From: Acidimicrobiales bacterium
GTDB lineage: Bacteria > Actinomycetota > Acidimicrobiia > Acidimicrobiales > Ilumatobacteraceae
Length of the DNA: 16,432 nt
Assembly: GCA_030830415.1 (NCBI GenBank)
Contig: JAURNB010000240.1
Location: 1-16,432 of the forward strand
Reading direction: 5' to 3'
Made by a program: the position numbers and the translations under genes. Of the stretch, positions 8,135 through 15,484 are shown one piece after another (position 1 is the stretch's first letter; the number at the start of each line of letters is the position of its first letter). The notes under the pieces were generated by a model, which was given only the letters and a program-made list of their open reading frames with translations, was not told where the DNA came from and did not search any database.

Positions 8135-9312
8135 TGCGCCCAGTTTCGCAAACGTTGTGCTGCTTGTGCAATGACTTTTTCCTGCTTACAGAACGCGAAC
8201 CGCACTAAGTGCCGTCCACTATGGGCGTTTTGCGGCGTATAAAAGACCACATTGGGTATCGCAACAACTCCAGCCTCATGGGCAAGTCGCTGACAAAACT
8301 CGCGGCCATCTCCATTCGCCTGCATAGACCGGATGTCTGCCGTTACAAAATAAGTTGCTTGCGGGCGAAAGTATTGGAACCCTGACTCTGAAAGAACATC
8401 GCACAACTGATTACGACGATCTTCTAAATTTTTTGCAAGTTGCGTGAAATACTCATCTGGCATTAAGAGACCACGAGCAATTGCCGGCTGGAATGGTGCC
8501 GCGTTTACATAGGTGAGGAATTGTTTAGCAGAACGAACTGCGGCAATGAGATGTGCAGGGCCCACTGCCCAACCCACTTTCCAACCAGTGGTATGAAATG
8601 TTTTTCCGCCACTAGAAATAACAATTGAACGATTACGTGCTTGCGGGATCTCGGCAATTGATACATGCCTTTGCCCATCGAACACCAGATGTTCATACAC
8701 CTCATCTGAAACGATAATGAGATTGTGTTGTTCTGCGATGCGCACAATGTGTTCTTGCTCTTCTCGCGTCAGCAACATACCTGTGGGGTTATGAGGCGAG
8801 TTGATGAGCAAAATCTTCGTGCGAGTCGTGATAGCAGCTTCAAAAGCATCCATGTTGGGTCGATACATAGGTGGTTCGAGCAGAATAGGAACTGAAACCG
8901 CTCCAGCCATTGCAATACACGCCTGGTAACTGTCGTACATCGGCTCAAACACAATCACTTCGTCGCCAGGCTCTAACAATCCGAGCAATGCTCCCGCTAT
9001 TGCTTCTGTTGCGCCTGCTGTCACCAGAACTTCAGTATCGCAATTGTAAGACACCCCGTAAAACCGTTGCTGATGCTGAGCAATGGCCTCACGCAACACC
9101 TGCATTCCCATTCCTGGCGGGTACTGGTTGAGTCCACCATTGATGGATTCAATAGCAACATCAAGAACTTCCCGCGGCCCATCGGAGTCGGGAAAGCCTT
9201 GACCTAAGTTGATTGCGCCGAGTTCTGCAGCAAGTGCAGACATCTCGGCGAAGATGGTGGTGCCAAAGGGCTGCAGTCGCGATGCAACAACAGACGGCGG
9301 CACGGCGTTCAC
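8131..9312 (-). CDS. PLP-dependent class I/II aminotransferase (GTK/KAT/DapC-like)
   Basis: A 393-residue fold-type I aminotransferase. The N-terminal SRLQPFGTTIFAEMSALA and NLGQGFPDSDGP (35-46), NSPHNPTG (171-178, N175), SDEVYEHLVF (202-211, D203/Y206), the PLP Lys in SSGGKTFH (K237) and the carboxylate Arg R371 are all present. It resembles glutamine transaminase K / kynurenine and methionine (YbdL-type) aminotransferases, and equally the mycobacterial enzyme annotated as DapC (succinyldiaminopimelate aminotransferase). The overlapping omega-amidase gene favours use of glutamine as amino donor, for example in methionine salvage. The start is GTG (complement of 9310-9312), 17 bases after the upstream LLM gene. 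Exact substrate is unsettled. Confidence 0.93.
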   Translation of the reverse strand: MNAVPPSVVASRLQPFGTTIFAEMSALAAELGAINLGQGFPDSDGPREVLDVAIESINGGLNQYPPGMGMQVLREAIAQHQQRFYGVSYNCDTEVLVTAGATEAIAGALLGLLEPGDEVIVFEPMYDSYQACIAMAGAVSVPILLEPPMYRPNMDAFEAAITTRTKILLINSPHNPTGMLLTREEQEHIVRIAEQHNLIIVSDEVYEHLVFDGQRHVSIAEIPQARNRSIVISSGGKTFHTTGWKVGWAVGPAHLIAAVRSAKQFLTYVNAAPFQPAIARGLLMPDEYFTQLAKNLEDRRNQLCDVLSESGFQYFRPQATYFVTADIRSMQANGDGREFCQRLAHEAGVVAIPNVVFYTPQNAHSGRHLVRFAFCKQEKVIAQAAQRLRNWAQ

Positions 9313-9329
9313 AACTCTGGCGTCAGGTT

Positions 9330-10262
9330 CTATTTGCCAGCGAGCGCAGCAACGACAGGAGCCATAGCTGCTGTTGCGTCTTGCTGGAAGGCAATGTAAG
9401 TAATGCCCCAGCGCTCACGCAACATGGTGATGTTTTCAATGATTTGCTGCACGCTTCCAATTTGGAAGTACGGCGCTTGCAATACAACCTCTGGCGGCAA
9501 GCCGAACATTGGCGCCATTTTCTCTGCAACTGCCATGGGGTCGTCGGTAACAACTGTGGCGAATACCTGCAACTGCAGTTCCAACTGGTCGAAGCGATCG
9601 CCTGCTGCTGCCTTCACATAACCAATTTTTTCATCAACAACATCTGCTGCTGCAGTAGCCATCGAACGAGGGTTAATGGAACGTCCAACAATTTTCGGGT
9701 TAATTCCGACCACATCGGCTTTACGTGCTGCCATAGCAAGCAACTTTGGTCCGCCACCACCAACAGTGATGGGGATGTTCGAAATTGGCTTTGGTTGAGC
9801 ATCAATTTCCGAAACACTATAAAAACGACCTTCATGTGAGAATGGCCCCGCGCCCCACAAGCCACGCATCACGGTGATTGCTTCTTCAAGACGCTCAATG
9901 CGAGTGAGTGCATCGTCTTGAGTAATACCGGTAATGGTGTAGTCCTCTTTCATCCAACCGGCACCCAAACCCATCATGAAGCGGCCGTCAGACAAGAGAT
10001 CGATAGTTGCTGCTTCTTTTGCGAACACCACTGGATTGCGGAAGTCGTTACCTGCAACCAGCGTTCCTACCTGAAGTGTTTTAGTTGCTGCAGCAGCCGC
10101 CATAAGAGCAGGTACCGGAGCAAACTGCTTGGTGTAATGGTCGTCCATTTGCAAGGAGACGTAACCAAGGTCTTCAGCTTGCTTGGCAATGTCTGCCCAT
10201 TCTTTACCGCTACCTGCGGTCTTTGCTTTTGCGCCGAATTTGAAAGGTTTAAGAGTAGCCAT
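9330..10262 (-). CDS. LLM-class F420-dependent oxidoreductase (TIGR03621-like)
   Basis: A 310-residue luciferase-like monooxygenase fold protein. Family features are the repeat-barrel segments DHYTKQFAPVPALMAAAAA (41-59), VGTLVAGNDFRNP (65-77), DLLSDGRFMMGLGAGW (88-103), and the glycine loop VGGGGPK (167-173), a pattern I associate with the actinobacterial TIGR03621 F420-using group. Members carry out hydride transfer with coenzyme F420; FMN use is a possible alternative. Substrate is unknown. It lies 13 bases downstream of the quinone oxidoreductase gene. TAGTCT ends 6 bases before the ATG, with GAG immediately upstream, so it could also be started by its own promoter. The product is cytoplasmic and Ala-rich, with no unusual truncation. 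Confidence 0.92.
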   Translation of the reverse strand: MATLKPFKFGAKAKTAGSGKEWADIAKQAEDLGYVSLQMDDHYTKQFAPVPALMAAAAATKTLQVGTLVAGNDFRNPVVFAKEAATIDLLSDGRFMMGLGAGWMKEDYTITGITQDDALTRIERLEEAITVMRGLWGAGPFSHEGRFYSVSEIDAQPKPISNIPITVGGGGPKLLAMAARKADVVGINPKIVGRSINPRSMATAAADVVDEKIGYVKAAAGDRFDQLELQLQVFATVVTDDPMAVAEKMAPMFGLPPEVVLQAPYFQIGSVQQIIENITMLRERWGITYIAFQQDATAAMAPVVAALAGK

Positions 10263-10275
10263 TCACTCAGACTAC

Positions 10276-11271
10276 CTATTTCGCTTCGTCGGCAACGAGT
10301 ACCACTTTGCCCGCCACACGACGATGCTCAAGATCGGCAAGCGCCTTGGCTGCCTCGCTCAACAAATACACCTGTGGTTCAACTGGACTGAGCTGTTTTG
10401 CCGCAATTTTTGCCAACACCTCATCAAGTAACTGTGCATTACCTTCTGGATTGCGACCGGCCCATGCTCCCCAATCGACTCCAATGACCCTGCGATTGCG
10501 CAGGAGGACCTGGTTTGCGGGCAACTGAGGAATTCCACCGACGAATCCGATGACCAGGTATTGGCCATCTTCGCCCAAAGCACGCAAGCACGTTTCACCT
10601 AAAGCGCCACCTACTGGGTCGTACAAAATATCTACTCCGCCCCCAGATATTTCTTTCGCCCGCTCCTTCACATCTTCATTGGCAGAATCGATGACAGCAA
10701 CAGCGCCTCTTGCACGTGCCAATTCTCGTTTATCTTCAGAGGAAGCCGCCGCAATGACCTTGAGACCTAGTGCAACGCCAATATCGACTGCGGCAAGGCC
10801 CACACCGCCTCCTGCGCCCAGCACCAACATCCACTGCTCTTTTCCAGGTGACTGGACGCTGATGTGAGCCCGCCGGGTGAGCGCGAACCAACCGGTGAGG
10901 TAACTCTGCAAAAAGCTTGCGGCCTGACCAGTTGTCAACGTGTCGGGAATGGTGATGACACGATCGGCCCGCACCACTGCCTCTGTTGCAAAACCACCAA
11001 AACCTACGTTTGCCAGAACGCGTTTCCCCAGGAGCGCGGAGGAAACATCTTCAAAACACTCCACCACTTCACCGACAACTTCCATTCCTGGAACAAAAGG
11101 GGTTGGCGGTTTGATTTGGTATTTACCCTGAATGAGAAGACCATCTACATAATTGACACCACTTGCCAGAACACGTAAACGGACGTACCCACTCAGCAAT
11201 GGCGCCGAAGGAACCTCTTCGACAGACAAATTTTCCAATGGACCTAACTCTTTACAGATCACCGCTCGCAT
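10276..11271 (-). CDS. Zinc-free MDR-family NAD(P)H:quinone oxidoreductase
   Basis: A 331-residue medium-chain dehydrogenase/reductase. The N-terminal GroES-like domain has SGVNYVDGLLIQGKY (37-51) and FVPGMEVVGEV (59-69), where alcohol dehydrogenases would show the zinc-binding GHE; no zinc ligands are visible. The Rossmann domain has LGAGGGVGLAAVDIG (151-165) and the later VDILYDPVGGA (213-223). This matches the QOR/NADPH:quinone reductase and enoyl-reductase branch. It probably reduces quinones or alpha,beta-unsaturated carbonyls. It is the first gene of a leftward block with the LLM enzyme, aminotransferase and amidase. It starts 32 bases from the divergent SDR, with TACCAT 7 bases before the ATG and no Shine-Dalgarno. 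Confidence 0.94.
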   Translation of the reverse strand: MRAVICKELGPLENLSVEEVPSAPLLSGYVRLRVLASGVNYVDGLLIQGKYQIKPPTPFVPGMEVVGEVVECFEDVSSALLGKRVLANVGFGGFATEAVVRADRVITIPDTLTTGQAASFLQSYLTGWFALTRRAHISVQSPGKEQWMLVLGAGGGVGLAAVDIGVALGLKVIAAASSEDKRELARARGAVAVIDSANEDVKERAKEISGGGVDILYDPVGGALGETCLRALGEDGQYLVIGFVGGIPQLPANQVLLRNRRVIGVDWGAWAGRNPEGNAQLLDEVLAKIAAKQLSPVEPQVYLLSEAAKALADLEHRRVAGKVVLVADEAK

Positions 11272-11278
11272 AGACCCG

Positions 11279-11284
11279 ATGGTA
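11279..11284 (-). promoter_or_regulatory. Candidate leaderless -10 element of the quinone oxidoreductase gene
   Basis: On the minus strand TACCAT fits the TAnnnT pattern and ends exactly 7 bases before the ATG at 11271, which would place the transcription start on the start codon. No Shine-Dalgarno lies between them. No clear -35 is seen, as is common for leaderless actinobacterial genes. Confidence 0.5.
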
Positions 11285-11290
11285 GTTCGC

Positions 11291-11296
11291 TACTCT
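11291..11296 (+). promoter_or_regulatory. Candidate leaderless -10 element of the PECR-like SDR gene
   Basis: TACTCT fits TAnnnT and ends exactly 7 bases before the ATG at 11304. It mirrors the element of the divergent gene only 6 bases away, so the two promoters would be back to back within 32 bases. GGA directly before the ATG is too close to be a normal ribosome site. Confidence 0.5.
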
Positions 11297-11303
11297 CGTT
11301 GGA

Positions 11304-12152
11304 ATGACAAGCACCCCCAACACCGCAGCGGAAACTTTTGCCCCGGGCCTCTTTCGAGGTCGCACTGTTCTTGTAACAGGCGGTGGTCGTGGCATCGGCC
11401 GCGCAACCGCACTCGGCTTTGCACAATTGGGTGCCGACGTAGCCCTAGCTGCTCGCGATGCCGACAACTTGGCCAAAACACATGGCGACATCGAAGCACT
11501 CGGCGTGCGCTGCATTTCCCAGGTATGCGACATTCGCAATACGGAAAGCGTGGAATCGTTGCGCGACATGGTGATGGGCTCATTTACCAAACTCGATTTC
11601 CTCATCAACAATGCTGGTGGGCAATTCCCTGCCCGCCCTTCAGAGATTTCCGACCGGGGTTTTCGCGCCGTTGTTGACCTCAACTTGCATGGAACATGGA
11701 ACATGCTCAGTCGCTTTGTCCCCGACCTCATTGCCGCCGGTGACGGGTCCATTGTCAACGTGGTGCACAACCAAGTGGGCGACCGCGGCGCACCACTCTT
11801 TTTACACTCTGGCGCAGCCCGCGCGGGCGTAGTGAATATGACAAAGACAACAGCGCTCTACCTCGCACATCGTGGTGTGACTGTGAATGCTCTCGCTCCT
11901 GGGCCAGTCGATACTCAAGGTTTCCGCGAAGAAGAAGTGGCCAACATTTCACCCGATGTGGCGGAGTACACCAAGCGCATTATTCGCGACACGCCAATTC
12001 AGCGCTTGCAAAGCCCCGAAGAAACAGCGGCACACATCTTGTTCTTGTGCTCCCCTGCTGCAAGGTCGCTGACCGGACAGCTGCTCATTGCCGACGCCGG
12101 AAATGCAATGGGCAACCAAAACGCCGTGTACTCACCCGATATGCAGTGGTAA
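11304..12152 (+). CDS. Atypical SDR, PECR-like enoyl-CoA reductase family
   Basis: A 282-residue SDR with an intact dinucleotide motif TGGGRGIG (25-32) and NNAGG (102-106). The usual catalytic region is replaced: the strand that normally ends in Ser reads SIVNVVHNQVGD (149-160), and instead of Tyr-x3-Lys there is HSGAARAGV (168-176). The HSGAARAGV block is what I recall from peroxisomal trans-2-enoyl-CoA reductase (PECR), which belongs to the dienoyl/enoyl-CoA reductase side of the SDR family. It likely reduces an enoyl-CoA or related thioester using NADPH, but the reaction is inferred. It is transcribed divergently from the quinone oxidoreductase, probably as a leaderless message, and converges on the P450 with 11 bases between stops. 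Both these neighbours end in Trp. Confidence 0.9.
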   Translation: MTSTPNTAAETFAPGLFRGRTVLVTGGGRGIGRATALGFAQLGADVALAARDADNLAKTHGDIEALGVRCISQVCDIRNTESVESLRDMVMGSFTKLDFLINNAGGQFPARPSEISDRGFRAVVDLNLHGTWNMLSRFVPDLIAAGDGSIVNVVHNQVGDRGAPLFLHSGAARAGVVNMTKTTALYLAHRGVTVNALAPGPVDTQGFREEEVANISPDVAEYTKRIIRDTPIQRLQSPEETAAHILFLCSPAARSLTGQLLIADAGNAMGNQNAVYSPDMQW

Positions 12153-12163
12153 AGAACTATCCC

Positions 12164-13363
12164 TCACCACTTCACAGGCAATGTGCGTTTACCCCACAAC
12201 AAGAAGGTTTCAATACGCTCTGGCTCACCATCTAATTCCAGCGTCGGGAATTGTTCAATGAGTTTGCGTAATGCAATGCGCGTTTCTGTTCGCGACAGCG
12301 CAGCTCCTGGGCACACGTGCAACCCGAAGCCGAAAGACAAGTGACGGCGCAACTGATTGAGGTCGCGGTCGAGACGAAATGTGTCGGGGTCTTCCCACGC
12401 TGCGGGGTCGCGATTAGCTGAGGCGTAGAGCACCATCACTTTTTCATCACTAGGGATTTCTGTTTCCGACATCGTGACCGGACACGTGGTGGTGCGATAC
12501 AAGCCCAACACCGGTGGGTCGAATCGCAGGCTCTCTTCAATAGCGACATCGATGAGTTCGGGGTTGTTCACTACCGCGTTCCACCTTGAGCGGTCTTCCA
12601 ACAAGCGCCAAACCAGGTTGGTAATGAGAGAAGTAGTTGTTTCATTTCCCCCTACCAAAATTTGCACCAACATGGAAAGCATCTCTGCATCGGTGAGCGG
12701 GTCATCGTGCGACATCGCTGCCTGCGTCAATTCCGAAATCAGGTCATTCGGTAACTCACGACCTTGCGCAATGAGATCTCGACGAATATTCACCTCATTG
12801 ATGAGGTACTCGCTCATTGCACGTCGTGCGGCAATTTCACGTTCGGGGTCGACCATGTTCATGCCCTGCAGTTGCGCATCACTCCACTCTTTAAAAGTGT
12901 CGCGCATATCTTCAGGCACTCCGAGCATGCGAGCAATGACGATAACGGGAAGGGGCATTGCAAGTAAATCGTGTAGGTCGGCCTTGTTGCCTGCCTGCGA
13001 ACCCATGACGCTCACCAACTCCTCTACTAAAGCAACGATCATTGGCTCAAGCGCCATCGCTGCACGAGGCGTGAATGAAGTGTTCACGAGGCGACGAAAC
13101 TTCGTGTGATTCGGCGGGTCACTAAACAACGCAATGGCGGGCTTACGACCAGGTCCTTGACCCCACTGCGACGAGAAGACGTCAATGTTCTTCAATGCGG
13201 CCAAGACATCTTCATGCTTACTCAAAGATGTAAAAAATGGTTGATGCTCACGAAAAGCATGCACCGGACACTTTTCGCGAAGTTCTTTATGCGCCGCGGC
13301 AGGATCTGCCAATACCTCAGCGCTAAACGGGTTGTAGCGAATATTGTTCATTTGACTGCTCAT
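12164..13363 (-). CDS. Cytochrome P450 monooxygenase
   Basis: A soluble bacterial P450 of 399 residues from the ATG at 13361-13363. Signatures: I-helix GGNETT (238-243), K-helix ExxR as ESLR (E277-R280), and the heme loop FGFGLHVCPGAALSR with the thiolate ligand C351. It would hydroxylate a hydrophobic substrate with electrons from a ferredoxin and reductase, neither of which is encoded here. I cannot assign the CYP subfamily; steroid, fatty acid or terpenoid substrates are possible. I chose the start MSSQMNNIRYNPF because GGGGG lies 7 bases before it and TACTAT sits further upstream; a GTG at 13402 would add 13 residues unlike the family. It is divergent from the MFS exporter operon. Confidence 0.95.
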   Translation of the reverse strand: MSSQMNNIRYNPFSAEVLADPAAAHKELREKCPVHAFREHQPFFTSLSKHEDVLAALKNIDVFSSQWGQGPGRKPAIALFSDPPNHTKFRRLVNTSFTPRAAMALEPMIVALVEELVSVMGSQAGNKADLHDLLAMPLPVIVIARMLGVPEDMRDTFKEWSDAQLQGMNMVDPEREIAARRAMSEYLINEVNIRRDLIAQGRELPNDLISELTQAAMSHDDPLTDAEMLSMLVQILVGGNETTTSLITNLVWRLLEDRSRWNAVVNNPELIDVAIEESLRFDPPVLGLYRTTTCPVTMSETEIPSDEKVMVLYASANRDPAAWEDPDTFRLDRDLNQLRRHLSFGFGLHVCPGAALSRTETRIALRKLIEQFPTLELDGEPERIETFLLWGKRTLPVKW

Positions 13364-13430
13364 GATGAAACCCCCGTCGTCATAGTAAGCCAAGTGAGTC
13401 ACTAGTCTGCGTGGTGGACCTAGGGGGCTT
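13364..13430. promoter_or_regulatory. Divergent P450 / MFS operon control region
   Basis: A 67-base gap between the chosen P450 start and the MFS ATG. Leftward, TACTAT (complement of 13382-13387) is a -10 candidate, with GGGGG as ribosome site. Rightward, TAGTCT (13403-13408) is a -10 candidate and AGGGGG (13422-13427) a ribosome site 3 bases before the ATG. No -35 box or operator palindrome is convincing. Confidence 0.4.
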
Positions 13431-14879
13431 ATGAGTGCACTTCAAGACAAGTTTGAATACAAATGGATCGTTGCCGTCACTTTTGTTTTGGGTCTGTTCC
13501 TAGAAATCATGGACACCACCATCATGAACGTGGCGATCCCCACACTCGAAGAGGAATTTGGCGCCTCGGCAGCATCAATGGAATGGGTCGTGATCGGCTA
13601 TCTCCTCGCGCTCGCAGTATGGATTCCCGCTTCTGGCTGGGTCGGAGACAAAGTAGGGACGAAGAAAACGTTCCTTTTTGCACTCTTTTTATTCACTGCC
13701 GCATCGGCTCTATGTGGTCAATCGAACAGCCTTGGCCAACTCATCGTCTTTCGCCTTCTTCAGGGTGTGGGTGGAGGCATGCTCGTGCCCGTGGGAACAG
13801 CCATGCTCTACCGCTCGTTTCCCCCTGCAGAGCGGGCACGCGCATCAACCATTTTGATTGTGCCCACCGTTGTTGCACCAGCTCTTGGACCCATCATCGG
13901 TGGCGCAATTGTTGACCACCTCTCATGGCGATGGATTTTCTATGTCAATTTGCCCATCGGCGTACTCGGTTTTATTTTTGGCGCCATTTTCCTCAAAGAA
14001 CACAAGGAACCTCAGGCCGGAAAGTTCGATGCTCCCGGTTTTGTACTGTCGGGAATTGGTTTAGCCGGAATTCTCTACGCCCTCTCACAAGGACCAACTC
14101 ACGGATGGTTTTCTACTCCAGTACTCGTGACGGGCCTTGGCGGACTTGCTCTTTTTGCACTCCTAGTAAAGGTAGAACTGACGGTCAAGGAACCGATGCT
14201 GGCTTTGCGCCTCTATAAAGACCGCATTTTTCGTAACGCCAACATCACCAACACCATGGCTTATGGAAGTTTCGCGGCATTTCTCTTTCTCTTGCCTCAA
14301 ATGCTGCAAGGACCATTTAACGCAACGGCACTAGAGTCGGGTCTCACCACCCTGCCTCAAGCTTGTGGCGTCATTCTCATGAGCCAAATTGTCGGACGCC
14401 TGTACCACACAGTGGGACCACGTCGACTCGTTACCTTTGGGCTTGTTGTTGCAACACTCGCTTCGTTGCCTTTTGCCTTTCTTGGTCTTGGCACCAGCAT
14501 GTGGACAATTCGCATACTGATGTTCATTCGTGGTTGTGGAGCATCCTTTTCATTTGTTGGCTTGCAGGCTTCAACCTATTCAAATATTGAGGCACGCGAT
14601 ACTGGTCGTGCATCATCAATCTTTTCCGCACAGCGTCAAACATCTGCCGCCCTAGGTGTAGCAATTTTCGCAACTATTTTTGTGTCTCGCATGAACCATG
14701 CCTTGCCCGACAACAGCGCTCCTGTGGCAGCAATGTCTGGCTACCATGCCGCATTTCTCGGATCAGTCATTGTTACTGCACTCGGCGCGGTCTATGCATA
14801 TTTCAATATTCATGACGAAGATGCTGCGCCAACAATGCGGCCTCGTCCGAAGAAGTCAAAAGTTTCAACGTCGGCGTGA
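13431..14879 (+). CDS. DHA2-family (14-TM) MFS drug/proton exporter
   Basis: A 482-residue major facilitator of the EmrB/QacA type. TM1 ends with LEIMDTTIMNVAIPTLE (24-40), the DHA2 family signature. Motif A follows TM2 as SGWVGDKVGTKKTF (68-81), then RLLQGVGGGMLVPVG (motif B) and the motif C-like APALGPIIGG with WRWIFYVNLPIG typical of 14-TM exporters. Length fits 14 membrane segments. It would export a hydrophobic or cationic compound by proton antiport; substrate unknown. It is the first gene of a three-gene run and its TGA overlaps the GTG start of the AlkB-like gene. Ribosome site AGGGGG is just upstream. Its proximity to the P450 suggests a link with oxidised products, which is inference. 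Confidence 0.95.
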   Translation: MSALQDKFEYKWIVAVTFVLGLFLEIMDTTIMNVAIPTLEEEFGASAASMEWVVIGYLLALAVWIPASGWVGDKVGTKKTFLFALFLFTAASALCGQSNSLGQLIVFRLLQGVGGGMLVPVGTAMLYRSFPPAERARASTILIVPTVVAPALGPIIGGAIVDHLSWRWIFYVNLPIGVLGFIFGAIFLKEHKEPQAGKFDAPGFVLSGIGLAGILYALSQGPTHGWFSTPVLVTGLGGLALFALLVKVELTVKEPMLALRLYKDRIFRNANITNTMAYGSFAAFLFLLPQMLQGPFNATALESGLTTLPQACGVILMSQIVGRLYHTVGPRRLVTFGLVVATLASLPFAFLGLGTSMWTIRILMFIRGCGASFSFVGLQASTYSNIEARDTGRASSIFSAQRQTSAALGVAIFATIFVSRMNHALPDNSAPVAAMSGYHAAFLGSVIVTALGAVYAYFNIHDEDAAPTMRPRPKKSKVSTSA

Positions 14880-15484
14880 CGTCGTTATTCCCTTCCGACT
14901 CGTTAGAGGTACTGCCATTTGACGGCAGTGCACAGTTGTTCCCACATTTTCTGAGCGCACTAGACGCCAACGAGTGCTTTAGTGCGCTCATGAGCGAAGT
15001 GCCTTGGGAAGAACATCACCTCGTTCTCTTCGGCAAGAAAGTTCCCGAACCCAGGCGTTCCGCTTGGATTGCCGACAACAACATTCACTACACCTATTCA
15101 GGAGTTGAGCGCACCGCTCATGCGTGGACGCCCACCCTTGCAAAGGTCCGCGAGGCCCTAGTGCTGCAAACAGGACACCGTTTCAATTCAGCACTGGCCA
15201 ATCTCTACCGCGATGGCAACGATGCGATGGGTTGGCATTCCGATGACGAGCCGTGCAATGGGCCCGAGCCTGTGATCGCTTCCGTATCATTTGGTACAGA
15301 ACGTCGATTCGATTTTCGTCATCGGCTGAGCAAAGAAAAGACGTCTGTCATTCTCCCCCACGGCTCCCTTTTACTCATGAGTGGCCTGTCGCAGCATTGC
15401 TGGCAACACAGCATCGCACGCAGCAAAAAGGTCACGTCTTCGCGTATCAACCTCACATTTCGTTTCGTCACCACTGCGACATGA
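14876..15484 (+). CDS. alkB: AlkB-like 2-oxoglutarate/Fe(II) dioxygenase
   Basis: A 202-residue AlkB-family dioxygenase. Iron ligands are H121 and D123 in GWHSDDEP and H178 in CWQHSIARSK; the 2-oxoglutarate-binding RINLTFR carries R190 and R196, matching the RxNLTFR of AlkB. The N-terminal LYRDGNDAMGWH (110-121) and FDFRHR (145-150) also fit. The typical reaction is oxidative demethylation of 1-methyladenine or 3-methylcytosine in DNA or RNA. The size and PRRSAWIADN region resemble the ALKBH2/3-like group. The start is GTG overlapping the MFS stop by 4 bases, and its stop overlaps the next ATG by 4 bases, so it sits inside a tightly coupled operon. No ada or alkA gene is nearby. Confidence 0.95.
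   Translation: MTSLFPSDSLEVLPFDGSAQLFPHFLSALDANECFSALMSEVPWEEHHLVLFGKKVPEPRRSAWIADNNIHYTYSGVERTAHAWTPTLAKVREALVLQTGHRFNSALANLYRDGNDAMGWHSDDEPCNGPEPVIASVSFGTERRFDFRHRLSKEKTSVILPHGSLLLMSGLSQHCWQHSIARSKKVTSSRINLTFRFVTTAT

Noticed and set aside
9213..9839. Plus-strand 208-codon open frame opposite the aminotransferase and LLM genes
   Set aside because: It is Cys/Asn/Gln/His-rich with no motif, and lies opposite two genes with complete family signatures.
11153..11770. Overlapping open frames on both strands around the QOR/SDR boundary
   Set aside because: They are Arg/Pro/Ser-rich and span two well-supported genes; composition is typical of out-of-frame translation.
12145..12171. Perfect 6-base inverted repeat AGTGGT/ACCACT across the SDR-P450 stop junction, possible terminator
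   Set aside because: Both proteins end in Trp followed by a stop, so the repeat mostly arises from the two TGG codons; there is no T-run and the 15-base loop is long.
13364..13402. P450 start at GTG 13402
   Set aside because: It adds 13 residues without family resemblance and has no ribosome site; ATG 13363 has GGGGG at good spacing.
15253..15480. Upstream extension of the crotonase reading frame inside alkB
   Set aside because: The extra residues are basic and Ser/His-rich with no crotonase similarity; the frame is simply open opposite alkB, and ATG 15481 gives the normal family length.
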